A stretch of 41,989 nt of DNA from CAIXZV01 sp037446495 (GTDB taxonomy: Bacteria; Chloroflexota; Limnocylindria; Limnocylindrales; CSP1-4). The notes under the pieces were generated by a model. It was given only the letters and a program-made list of their open reading frames with translations. It did no database searches and was not told the DNA's origin. Below are positions 6,276 to 13,413 of this stretch, piece after piece. A program made the translations under genes and the position numbers. The stretch is from assembly GCA_037446495.1 (NCBI GenBank), contig JBBIIL010000024.1, positions 1 through 41,989 of the forward strand, written 5' to 3'. Position 1 is the stretch's first letter. Every line of letters starts with the position of its first letter.

Positions 6276-7868
6276 GTGGCCGAGCGGGCGATCTCGATCC
6301 GGGGCACCAGCTACCCCGTCATCCTGCCCAAGTTGAGCGATCCCCGGCTCCACGTCGCAGCGGTGACGCTGTCGATCCACCTGCTCGGCCAGGTGGGCCT
6401 CCACTTCCGGCTCTCGGTCCCGCAGATCCTGGCGGCCATCCTCACCGCCGCGGTCATCGAGATGGCGATCAGCTTTAAGACCACCAAGAAGTTCATCTGG
6501 CCGGCGAGCGCGATGCTCACGGCCAGCGGTGTGGCGCTGATCCTGCGGGTCCCGGGCATGCCCGCCGACGACCCCTGGAACACCTCGTACCTGGGGCTGT
6601 ACGCGGGGGTGGCTGCGTTCGCGCTGCTCACCAAGTACGTGATCAAGTACCGCGGCTCGCACATCTTCAACCCGTCGAACCTGGGGCTGGTGGTCACGTT
6701 CCTCGTGCTCGGCAACAGCCGCGTCGAGCCACTGGAGCTGTGGTGGGCGCCGCTGTCCAACCCCTTCATGATCCTCGCCTACGCGATCATCATCCTCGGC
6801 TCCAGCGCCCTGCTCATCCGGGCGGGCCTGTACGCCATGTCGATCGCGTTCTTCCTCACGCTGGCCGCCGGGATGGCGGTGCTGGCCGCGTCGGGTCACT
6901 GCATGACCGCGAACTGGGCCTTCGCCCCGGTGTGCGGTGCGGACTACTGGCGCGTGATCGTGACGTCGCCCGAGGTCCTGATCTACGCGGCGTTCATGGT
7001 GACGGATCCGCGCGTGGTGCCCAGGAGTCGGGTCGGCAGGGTCGTGTTCGCGATGCTGGTCGGCGTCCTGTGCTCGCTGTTCATGGCCCCCCAGACCGAC
7101 GAGTTCGGGACGAAGGTGGGCCTGCTGGCCGGCCTCGTCCCGCTGTGCGCCGGGCGGTACCTCCTGGAGCGCTGGATGCCCCAGCCCAAGACCGCGGCCG
7201 ACAGCGTGCGGCTGTTCGCGCGACGGGTCGTCGCGGGCGGGTCGGGGGCGACGCTCGCCCGCCGGGCCATGGGCGTCGTGACGGTGCTGGCGGCGATCGC
7301 CGTCTGGGGCGCGGGCGTCGTGCTCGCGGGAACACCGGCGCGGGGCGTCATCGCGGTCAACACCAGCGAGGCCATCCTCGGCGGCGCGTCAGTCCAGATC
7401 AACCCGAACACGCTGCCGCCCATCACGGTCACCCAGCCGGTCTGGGACTGGGACCACGAGATCGCCGCGAATGCCGAGCAGGTGCTGGTCACGCTGGCCC
7501 AGAACCTCGAGGTGGAGAACCAGGCGCTCCTGCAGCGCGACCCGGCGCTCCTGACCGCGGTCAACCACGGCGACCGCCTCGCGCAGATGCAGGCAACCCT
7601 CGCGAAGATCCCGGCCGACGGCAAGGTGGTGATCTGGCACTATCGTTTTGGTGCCGTGACCGTCCGGCTGCTCATCCCGTTCGGGGTGCAGTCGGGTCTC
7701 TCGCTCGGCTTCGACTGCACGGGCACCGTGACCGAGCAGACCTACGACCTTGCGGGGAAGCTGGTGTCGCAGCAGACGGGCGCGTTCAGCCAGACCTTCG
7801 CGCTTCGCCGCGCCACCGGGGCCCGCTGGCTCACCGTGGCGGCGCTGGCATACGGGGCCAGTTCGTGA
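6276..7868 (+). CDS. RnfD/NqrB-like (UnbU-type) membrane protein with periplasmic C-terminal domain
   Basis: A protein of 530 aa. Residues about 25-300 form a multi-spanning domain resembling the NQR2/RnfD/RnfE family, with the family motifs FNPSNLGL (131-138) and FMVTDPR (240-246). A further membrane helix (about 332-352) leads into an extracytoplasmic domain of about 180 aa that I do not recognise. An SGAT tetrapeptide at 323-326 resembles the covalent-FMN motif of RnfD/NqrB but lies later than usual. The GTG start has GGAGG upstream. The gene leads a three-gene set with an AhpD-like protein and a CRTAC1/ASPIC protein. Similar RnfD-like proteins (UnbU) are known next to UnbV-type genes in enediyne clusters. 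No other Rnf/Nqr subunits are nearby, so ion-pumping Rnf function is unlikely. Confidence 0.8.
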   Translation: MAERAISIRGTSYPVILPKLSDPRLHVAAVTLSIHLLGQVGLHFRLSVPQILAAILTAAVIEMAISFKTTKKFIWPASAMLTASGVALILRVPGMPADDPWNTSYLGLYAGVAAFALLTKYVIKYRGSHIFNPSNLGLVVTFLVLGNSRVEPLELWWAPLSNPFMILAYAIIILGSSALLIRAGLYAMSIAFFLTLAAGMAVLAASGHCMTANWAFAPVCGADYWRVIVTSPEVLIYAAFMVTDPRVVPRSRVGRVVFAMLVGVLCSLFMAPQTDEFGTKVGLLAGLVPLCAGRYLLERWMPQPKTAADSVRLFARRVVAGGSGATLARRAMGVVTVLAAIAVWGAGVVLAGTPARGVIAVNTSEAILGGASVQINPNTLPPITVTQPVWDWDHEIAANAEQVLVTLAQNLEVENQALLQRDPALLTAVNHGDRLAQMQATLAKIPADGKVVIWHYRFGAVTVRLLIPFGVQSGLSLGFDCTGTVTEQTYDLAGKLVSQQTGAFSQTFALRRATGARWLTVAALAYGASS

Positions 7869-7904
7869 GGCCCCTCACCCCATCGGCCGAGAACAGGAGA
7901 CGGC

Positions 7905-8495
7905 ATGACACGCGACGCTGAGCGCCTCGCACGCGCCAACGAGGGCCCGATCGTGGGGGGCCTGCCCGAGGTCCCGGGGATCCGAGTGGCGATGTCACTC
8001 ACCCCGGGCCTGGGCGTGCACCTGCGGGGCCTGGCGGACGAGCTGCTGGTCCACGACTACCCGGGCGCCACGATCGACCGCGCGGACCGCGAGCTGATCG
8101 CCACGGCCGTGTCGGCGGCGAACGACTGCTTCTTCTGCATGGACTCGCACGGGGCGCACGCGGCGGCGGTGATGGCGACGACCGGCCGGCTGGACGCGAT
8201 GCCGGCGATCGAGAGCCTCAAGGATGGCGCCTCCGACGGCCTCGACGCAAAGCTGGCGGCGCTGGTCCACATCGCCCGGACCGTCGGGCGGGCGCCGCGC
8301 GAACTGACGCCTCGGGACGTTGGGGCCGCGACGGCAGCGGGCGCCAGCGACGCCGACGTGCAGCTGGCGGTCCTCATCGCCGCCGGCTTCTCGATGTACA
8401 ACCGGATGGTGGACGGCTTCCGAGCCGGCACCGCGCCGAGCATCGAGCTGTACGTCGGACGGGCGGCCGAGATCGCCGCGCGCGGCTACAGCTGA
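7905..8495 (+). CDS. AhpD-like / carboxymuconolactone decarboxylase family protein
   Basis: A protein of 196 aa, all-helical in type, with the alkylhydroperoxidase signature: C75-F-F-C78 followed three residues later by H82, inside DRELIATAVSAANDCFFC. In AhpD proteins the CxxC pair and the histidine form the redox centre, so a peroxide- or thiol-linked redox role is expected. No export signal is seen, so it should be cytoplasmic. AGGAG lies five bases before the ATG. It sits 36 bp after the RnfD-like gene and 31 bp before the CRTAC1 gene, so one operon is likely. Confidence 0.88.
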   Translation: MTRDAERLARANEGPIVGGLPEVPGIRVAMSLTPGLGVHLRGLADELLVHDYPGATIDRADRELIATAVSAANDCFFCMDSHGAHAAAVMATTGRLDAMPAIESLKDGASDGLDAKLAALVHIARTVGRAPRELTPRDVGAATAAGASDADVQLAVLIAAGFSMYNRMVDGFRAGTAPSIELYVGRAAEIAARGYS

Positions 8496-8526
8496 TCGCC
8501 GCGCGCGGGCTGGGGCCTCGGACGTG

Positions 8527-10191
8527 ATGACTGGCGGTCGACGGGCGGCGCTCGCCGGATTGGCGGTGGCGGCCATCGTGGCGGCGGCGCTCGGCGGGAC
8601 ATCGCTCCTGGGCGGGCTCGGCGTCCTCGGCGGCTCGGGCGGCGCGCCGGCGGTCCCCCACTTCCTCGACGAGACCGCGTCCGCGGGGATCGACCACACG
8701 TACGCCGGCAACGCGACCTACTCGACCGGGGGCGGCGTGGCCGTCTTCGACTGCAACGGGGACGGCCGTCCCGACATCTTCATGGCGGGCGGGGCGAACC
8801 CGGCGGTGCTGTACCGGAACGACAGCCCGACCGGCGGCGCGCTGCGGTTCACCGCGGTCCAGAGCCCGGCCACGGACCTCGTCGGCGTCACGGGCGCCTA
8901 CCCCGTGGACATCGACGGCGACGGCATAACTGACCTCGTCGTGCTCCGCGCCGGCGAGACGGTTCTCCTCCGAGGACTGGGCGACTGCCGCTTCCAGCGC
9001 GCCAACGAGGCGTGGGGCGTGAACGGCGGGAACACGCTGACCGAGGCGTTCAGCGCCACCTGGGAGGGGGCGAACACCCGGCCCACGCTCGCCTTCGGGC
9101 GCTACGTGTCGCTGGACCCGAGGGGCGGCATCACGCAGGACTGCGACAAGAACCTGCTGCTCCGGCCCGGCCCGGGCGGCACGTACGGGGCGCCCATCGA
9201 CCTGGCGCCGTCCTACTGCCCGCTGTCCGCGCTGTTCAGCTCGTGGGACGGCTCCGGCCGCGCGGACCTGCGCCTCGCCAACGACCGCCACTACTACGTG
9301 GGCGGGCAGGATCAGCTCTGGCAGGTTGCCGCGGGCAGGGCGCCGCGTCTCTACACCGCCGCAGACGGCTGGCAGGCCCTCGAGCTCAACGGCATGGGCA
9401 TCGCCTCCTACGACCTCACCGGCGACGGCCTGCCCGAGTACTACGTCACGAGTCAGGCCGACAACAAGCTCCAGACGCTCGCCAACGGACCGGCCCAGCC
9501 GAAGTACGAGGACATCGCCCTCGCGCGCGGCGTCAACGCCTCCCGACCGGCCACTGGAGGGGACGTCCTGCCGTCCACGTCCTGGCACCCGGAGTTCAAC
9601 GACGTGAACAACGACGGCCGGATGGACCTGCTGGTCACCAAGGGCAACATCACCACGGAGCCGGACTTCGCCACGAAGGACCCGAGCGACCTCTTCCTCC
9701 AGCGGGCCGACGGCACATTCACCGATGCCGCACAGCAGGCGGGCATCGTGGACTTCGACCGCGGCCGGGGCGCGGCGCTCGCCGACTTCAACCTCGACGG
9801 GCAGCTGGACCTCGTCGAGGTGTTCTATGGAGCACCCGCCAAGATCTGGCGCAATGTGGGCGCCGGCGACGCCACGAGCCCCAAGCCGATGGGCCACTGG
9901 CTCGCGCTGCGCGCCACTCAGCCCGCGCCGAACACGGACGCGATCGGCGCCGTGATCGAGGTCCAGGCAGGCGGTGCCACGCAGCGCCGCGAGCTCCTGG
10001 TGGGTGGCGGGCACGCCGGGGGCCAGCTGGGTTGGGTCCACTTTGGGCTCGGCACGGCCACGACCGCCCAGGTTCGCGTCCACTGGCCGGACGGCACGAC
10101 GTCGGACTGGCGGTCCGTCACCGCGGACACGTTCGACCAGGTGGTGCACGGCAGCGCCGCCGTGAGCCCCTGGTCGCCGCCCCCGCCCTGA
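8527..10191 (+). CDS. Secreted CRTAC1 family protein (FG-GAP/VCBS repeats, ASPIC/UnbV domain)
   Basis: A protein of 554 aa. The N-terminus (two Arg followed by a 20-residue hydrophobic stretch) is a signal peptide or anchor. The body is a beta-propeller with calcium-binding DxDxDG-type loops: FDCNGDGRPD (74-83), DIDGDGITD (128-136), DLTGDGLPE, DVNNDGRMD and DFNLDGQLD. The C-terminal ~75 residues are an ASPIC/UnbV domain (GAVIEVQAGG, then VHFGLG and VHWPDG). The protein should act outside the membrane, possibly binding sugar or a partner domain such as the periplasmic part of the RnfD-like protein. ATG 8527 was chosen because it directly precedes the signal peptide; a GTG at 8524 is an alternative. 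Confidence 0.9.
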   Translation: MTGGRRAALAGLAVAAIVAAALGGTSLLGGLGVLGGSGGAPAVPHFLDETASAGIDHTYAGNATYSTGGGVAVFDCNGDGRPDIFMAGGANPAVLYRNDSPTGGALRFTAVQSPATDLVGVTGAYPVDIDGDGITDLVVLRAGETVLLRGLGDCRFQRANEAWGVNGGNTLTEAFSATWEGANTRPTLAFGRYVSLDPRGGITQDCDKNLLLRPGPGGTYGAPIDLAPSYCPLSALFSSWDGSGRADLRLANDRHYYVGGQDQLWQVAAGRAPRLYTAADGWQALELNGMGIASYDLTGDGLPEYYVTSQADNKLQTLANGPAQPKYEDIALARGVNASRPATGGDVLPSTSWHPEFNDVNNDGRMDLLVTKGNITTEPDFATKDPSDLFLQRADGTFTDAAQQAGIVDFDRGRGAALADFNLDGQLDLVEVFYGAPAKIWRNVGAGDATSPKPMGHWLALRATQPAPNTDAIGAVIEVQAGGATQRRELLVGGGHAGGQLGWVHFGLGTATTAQVRVHWPDGTTSDWRSVTADTFDQVVHGSAAVSPWSPPPP

Positions 10192-10222
10192 GGCCTCGAC
10201 CGAGGTGGGCGGCCTCGGAGGA

Positions 10223-10360
10223 TTGAGGAATCTACATCTCCGCCGCATCGTCGATCCACCGGGACCCGTCACATTGACGGCTGCGGCGACGTTCTCCAAT
10301 GTGACAGGCGACGAAATCGTCGCCGAGCTGCAGGCGATCCGGCGGGCGTCTGCAGGCTAG
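10223..10360 (+). pseudogene. Short ORF or antitoxin-like C-terminal remnant
   Basis: A 45-codon reading from TTG 10223 to TAG 10360 ends in TFSNVTGDEIVAELQAIRRAS, which looks like a genuine helical protein end, as seen at the C-termini of small antitoxins. A GGAGG directly abuts the TTG, too close for a normal start. An 8-bp inverted repeat (TCACATTG 10269-10276, CAATGTGA 10297-10304) lies inside it. It is more likely a gene relic than an active gene. The rest of 10192-10390 shows nothing. Confidence 0.25.
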
Positions 10361-10390
10361 GCCCCCACCGCCGCAAAGGGTCTCCAACTC

Positions 10391-10858
10391 ATGCGCAAGC
10401 TCTCTCTCGTCGGCGGTCTCCTGCTCGCGCTCGCCGCAGCCTCGTCCACGATGGCCGCGGCGCCCTCGGTGCGCCCGGCCGTCACGGCCGCGCCCACCGT
10501 CGCGACGGTGGCCCTGACCTGGAAGGCGACGTACGCAAAGTCGCCGATCGCCGGTACGGCCTATGTCACCGGCACGTCGACCGGCACGTCGAACAAGCTG
10601 ATCGTCCGGGCCACCGGCGTCAAGAGCGGGGCGACCGTCACAGTGCTCATCTTCGACGTGGCTGGCTCCAAGACCCACACCATCATGATGACCACGACCA
10701 AGGCGACCCTCAACGCGTCCCATCAGTTCGTCGAGGGCTGGTACCTCAACGCCGCCCAGCGCGCCGCCTTCAAGTACGCTGTGAACCACAGGTTCCCCGT
10801 CTACGTCCGGCTAATCGACGGCACGGTCATGGCGACCGGCCGACTGAACCGGATCTGA
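10391..10858 (+). CDS. Small secreted protein of unknown function
   Basis: A protein of 155 aa with a classical signal peptide (MRKLSLVGGLLLALAAAS, cleavage probably near SSTMAAA). The mature part is Thr/Ala/Val-rich and probably beta-structured, with the segments ATYAKSPIAGTAYVTGTSTG, LIVRATGVKSGATVTVLIFD and HRFPVYVRLIDGTVMATGRL. There are no cysteines and no catalytic motif I recognise. It follows the CRTAC1 gene by 200 bp and may belong functionally to that exported system or stand alone. A strong hairpin terminator follows. Confidence 0.75.
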   Translation: MRKLSLVGGLLLALAAASSTMAAAPSVRPAVTAAPTVATVALTWKATYAKSPIAGTAYVTGTSTGTSNKLIVRATGVKSGATVTVLIFDVAGSKTHTIMMTTTKATLNASHQFVEGWYLNAAQRAAFKYAVNHRFPVYVRLIDGTVMATGRLNRI

Positions 10859-10872
10859 TCCCAGGCGCACTC

Positions 10873-10904
10873 GACGCTCCCGGGCCGTCTCGCTCGGGAG
10901 CGTC
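10873..10904 (+). terminator. Intrinsic terminator after the secreted protein
   Basis: A perfect 10-bp stem (GACGCTCCCG at 10873-10882, CGGGAGCGTC at 10895-10904) is followed by TT. It ends exactly where a possible TTG start (10905) of the sigma-factor frame would lie, which argues for the later GTG start at 10926. Confidence 0.75.
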
Positions 10905-10925
10905 TTGCGCATTCACAGGACGACC

Positions 10926-11552
10926 GTGCTGACCCACCTCCCCAGCGCCTCGCCCCATCCGACCGGCGCCGACGCCCCGGCCGGCGGTTCGCCGAGCCCG
11001 GGCCTCGACCAGCTCGCCCTCGACGCCCGCGACGGCGACGCTTCCGCGTTCGACGGCCTGTACGCCGTCTGCGCACCGGCGGTGTACCGCTACTGCTACT
11101 CGCGGACCCGGAACGCCGCCGACGCCGAGGACCTGCTCCAGCAGACCTTCCTGCGCGTGGTCGAGGCACTCCCTCGCTATGAGGATCGCGGCGTGCCGTT
11201 CCGGGCCTGGCTGTTCCGCATCTGCCGGACGGTGACGATCGATGCGCACCGGCGCCAGCGCCCGCAGCTGGCGCTCGACGAGACGCACGACGTCGCGGCG
11301 CCGCCCGGGGTGGCCGCCCTCGACGACTGGCTCCTCGGCGACGTCCTCGACGCGATCGAGCGCCTCACCGCCGAACAGCGTCTCGTGATCCAGCTGCGCT
11401 TCTTCGCGGACCTGTCAGTGCGCGACGTCGGCATCGCGATGGGCAAGGACGAGGCCGCCGTCCGGGCGCTCCAGGCGCGAGCCATCGCGTCGCTGCGACG
11501 TCACCTCCGGGTTGACGTCGCGCCGGCGCTCTCCCGGGCGGCGATCGCATGA
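10926..11552 (+). CDS. RNA polymerase ECF-type sigma factor
   Basis: A protein of 208 aa. Sigma region 2 spans about 35-110, with AFDGLYAVCAPAVYRYCYSR, the -10-binding helix DAEDLLQQTFLRVVEALP and then FRAWLFRICR. Region 4 spans about 138-195, with LDAIERLTAEQRLVIQLRFF and the recognition helix VRDVGIAMGKDEAAVRALQA. GTG 10926 has AGGA five bases upstream; a TTG at 10905 would overlap the terminator stem. It overlaps the next gene by four bases (ATGA), the usual arrangement of an ECF sigma factor with its membrane regulator. Confidence 0.9.
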   Translation: MLTHLPSASPHPTGADAPAGGSPSPGLDQLALDARDGDASAFDGLYAVCAPAVYRYCYSRTRNAADAEDLLQQTFLRVVEALPRYEDRGVPFRAWLFRICRTVTIDAHRRQRPQLALDETHDVAAPPGVAALDDWLLGDVLDAIERLTAEQRLVIQLRFFADLSVRDVGIAMGKDEAAVRALQARAIASLRRHLRVDVAPALSRAAIA

Positions 11553-12295
11553 GCTGGATGTCGGGGCCCGAGGCGGATCTGGACGGTGACGCGCGCGTGG
11601 AGGAGCTCCTGGCCGATGCGAGCCGGATCATCGGCACGGCGCCGGCCGTGTCGCGAGTCCGGCCCGCCGTTGCCGAGGCCTGGGCGCGATCGCAGGCCGG
11701 GCGCGACAGGCATGGGAACGCCGGGCCAGCCGGACCAGCGCGCTCCAACCGTGCCCGCCTGCCCCTTCGCGCGCGCCTCCTCCCCAGGGCGCACGCGGTC
11801 ATCCGGCCCGTGCTCGCCGGGGGATTCGCGCTCGCCCTCGCGACCGGCAGCGTCGCTGCATCCACGACGCCCGGTGCGCCCCTGTACACCACGCGCCTGG
11901 CCGTGGAGCAGGCGCTCCTGCCGGGTCCGGGATCCGCGCGTCGCGCCGACGCCGAGGCTGACTATGCCGATCGGCGCCTCGGCGAGGCCCGCGACGCGAT
12001 GGCGAAGGGCGACCGGACGGCGGCGATCGCGGCGCTCCGGGCCTTCTCGGCCGGCATCCGTGAACTGGCCGTGGAGGGGCTCCCCGCGCCAGAGGCCGAG
12101 GCGCTCCGCGATCGACTCGCGACGGACGCCAGGACGCTCGCGCTCATGCGCTCACGCTCGACTGACCCGACCTCGGCGGGAGTGCTGGCCGAGGCGGCTC
12201 ACGAGGTGGAGGACCTGGAGGACCCCGGCACGACCCGCGCACCGCGCGACCGCGCCGACGCGACCTTCAGCCCCGACACCCGACGCCAGCCCTGA
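11549..12295 (+). CDS. Probable membrane partner of the sigma factor (DUF5667-like)
   Basis: A protein of 248 aa with a basic cytoplasmic N-terminal half, one membrane helix (VIRPVLAGGFALALATGSVAA, about 83-103) and an outer helical region. The latter begins TTPGAPLYTTRLAVEQALL and resembles DUF5667 domains found beside ECF sigma factors. No zinc-binding anti-sigma HxxxCxxC motif is present, so it is not a ZAS-type anti-sigma factor. The ATGA overlap with the sigma gene argues for a functional pair in which this protein restrains the sigma factor or transmits a surface signal (inference). Confidence 0.7.
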   Translation: MSWMSGPEADLDGDARVEELLADASRIIGTAPAVSRVRPAVAEAWARSQAGRDRHGNAGPAGPARSNRARLPLRARLLPRAHAVIRPVLAGGFALALATGSVAASTTPGAPLYTTRLAVEQALLPGPGSARRADAEADYADRRLGEARDAMAKGDRTAAIAALRAFSAGIRELAVEGLPAPEAEALRDRLATDARTLALMRSRSTDPTSAGVLAEAAHEVEDLEDPGTTRAPRDRADATFSPDTRRQP

Positions 12296-12315
12296 GCTGA
12301 TCGCCGCGGCCGGCA

Positions 12316-12375
12316 TGACGCCAGCCGGTTCCGAGACGCGCCGTCCTCTCCCGTCCCCCGGATCGTCTGGCGTCA
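12316..12375. terminator. Bidirectional terminator between convergent genes
   Basis: TGACGCCAG (12316-12324) and CTGGCGTCA (12367-12375) form a 9-bp perfect inverted repeat between the end of the rightward sigma/partner operon and the end of the leftward peptidase gene, whose stop codon it contains. The loop is 42 bases, which weakens the call. Confidence 0.35.
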
Positions 12376-13161
12376 GTCGAGTGCCGCGTGCAGCTCGGGG
12401 GCGTGGCGCTTGAGCCACCGGCGCCAGGTCGCGTAGTCGGGGACGCGTGTCTCGAGCAGCGCCCAGAACTTGGGGCCGTGGCCGAACACGCGCAGGTGGC
12501 AGGCTTCGTGGGCGGCCACCGAGTCGAGCACGGCGGGCGGGGCCAGCACCAGGCGCCAGGAGAACGAGAGGGCGCCCTTGCGCGAGCAGCTCCCCCACCG
12601 GCTGGTCGTGTCTCGGATGGCGATGGACGACGGGACGACGCCCAGCGTCGCGGCATGGCGCTCCACCGCGGCCGTCACTGCAGCACGCGCCCGCCCACGA
12701 AGCCAGGCCTCGAGGATGTCCGCGGTCTGGCGGCCGTCGCGGGGACCGACCTCCACCAGGAGTTCGTCGCCGTGGTCGCCGCCAACGCGCGAGACGCGCG
12801 TCGCCCGCACGCCCGGCGGTGCCACGACCACCCGCACCGAGTGCGCCATGCCCAAGTAGGAGACCAGGCGCCCGTCATCGAGCTCCGGCCTGTCGTCGAG
12901 CCTCGCCCGAGTCGCGGCATGGCGGTCGAGGTGCCGCCGCAGCCACGGCTCGCGCTCCGCGAGGAAGTCGCGGATCACGCGGTCTGCGCCGCCACGCCCG
13001 AGCCGCGCCGACATCGGCAGGGTCACCACGACGCCCCGCTCTGGGTGGATCACCACCCGCAGGCGCCGTGCCTGCGGGGATCGACGCAGCGTGTATGGCA
13101 GGTCGCCGCCGGGCAGCCGGACGACCTCGTCGCTCTCGGTCGCGAGTGCGTGGCGGGGCAT
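12373..13161 (-). CDS. YgjP-like (M48-related) metal-dependent hydrolase
   Basis: A protein of 262 aa from ATG 13161. The N-terminal half is a beta-rich domain typical of the family (YTLRRSPQARRLRVVIHPERG). The catalytic half has SRWGSCS (187-193), the zinc-binding HEACH (218-222) and, after it, GHGPKFW, matching the HExxH...H...FW pattern of YgjP/DUF45 proteins. They are thought to be zinc peptidases; substrates are unknown. It is transcribed leftward alone, convergent with the sigma-factor operon. A reading upstream to 13383 is open but low-complexity and Arg-rich, so I did not include it. Confidence 0.88.
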   Translation of the reverse strand: MPRHALATESDEVVRLPGGDLPYTLRRSPQARRLRVVIHPERGVVVTLPMSARLGRGGADRVIRDFLAEREPWLRRHLDRHAATRARLDDRPELDDGRLVSYLGMAHSVRVVVAPPGVRATRVSRVGGDHGDELLVEVGPRDGRQTADILEAWLRGRARAAVTAAVERHAATLGVVPSSIAIRDTTSRWGSCSRKGALSFSWRLVLAPPAVLDSVAAHEACHLRVFGHGPKFWALLETRVPDYATWRRWLKRHAPELHAALD

Positions 13162-13175
13162 CGGTCGCGGTCCGC

Positions 13176-13346
13176 CTAGCCGCCCAGGCGCAGCAGCCGG
13201 CCAGTCCGGGCGCCCGCCCTTCGCCCGTCGCCGACGCCCGCGCCGCCGCTGACGATGCAGTCGCCCGCACTGCCGGTGTCGGCCGGGCGGTCCGGGACGC
13301 CGCTGCCGTCGAAGCGTGTGCCGCGTCGGAGGAGGTCGAGTGCCAT
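13176..13346 (-). pseudogene. Truncated N-terminus of an amidohydrolase (N-acyl-D-amino-acid deacylase-like)
   Basis: A 56-codon ORF starts MALDLLRRGTRFDGSGVPD, followed by RPADTGSAGDCIVSGG. This matches the usual opening of D-aminoacylase-type amidohydrolases (DLLIRGGTV.DGSG.P...ADV...RIVAVG). It ends at TAG 13176-13178 after a Gly/Arg-rich run, so the roughly 500-residue catalytic part is absent. A TACGAT -10-like box lies upstream of the ATG. It is read as a gene relic between the peptidase and glucoamylase genes; the rest of 13162-13413 shows nothing. Confidence 0.4.
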
Positions 13347-13413
13347 TTCGTTTGGATCGTACCGGGGCGCGCGACGTGGGCACCGCCGAGCCGGTTGGCG
13401 CCTGACCGGCTGG

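Noticed and set aside
6262..6292. Text resembling the 5' half of a tRNA-Ser (GGAGGC..GTGGCCGAGCGG) at the start of the RnfD-like gene
   Set aside because: No anticodon arm, T arm or acceptor partner follows, and the bases serve as ribosome binding site and first codons of a clear protein.
13162..13383. N-terminal extension of the YgjP-like peptidase up to ATG 13383
   Set aside because: The added residues are almost only Arg, Pro and Gly and have no counterpart in the family; ATG 13161 precedes the conserved part.
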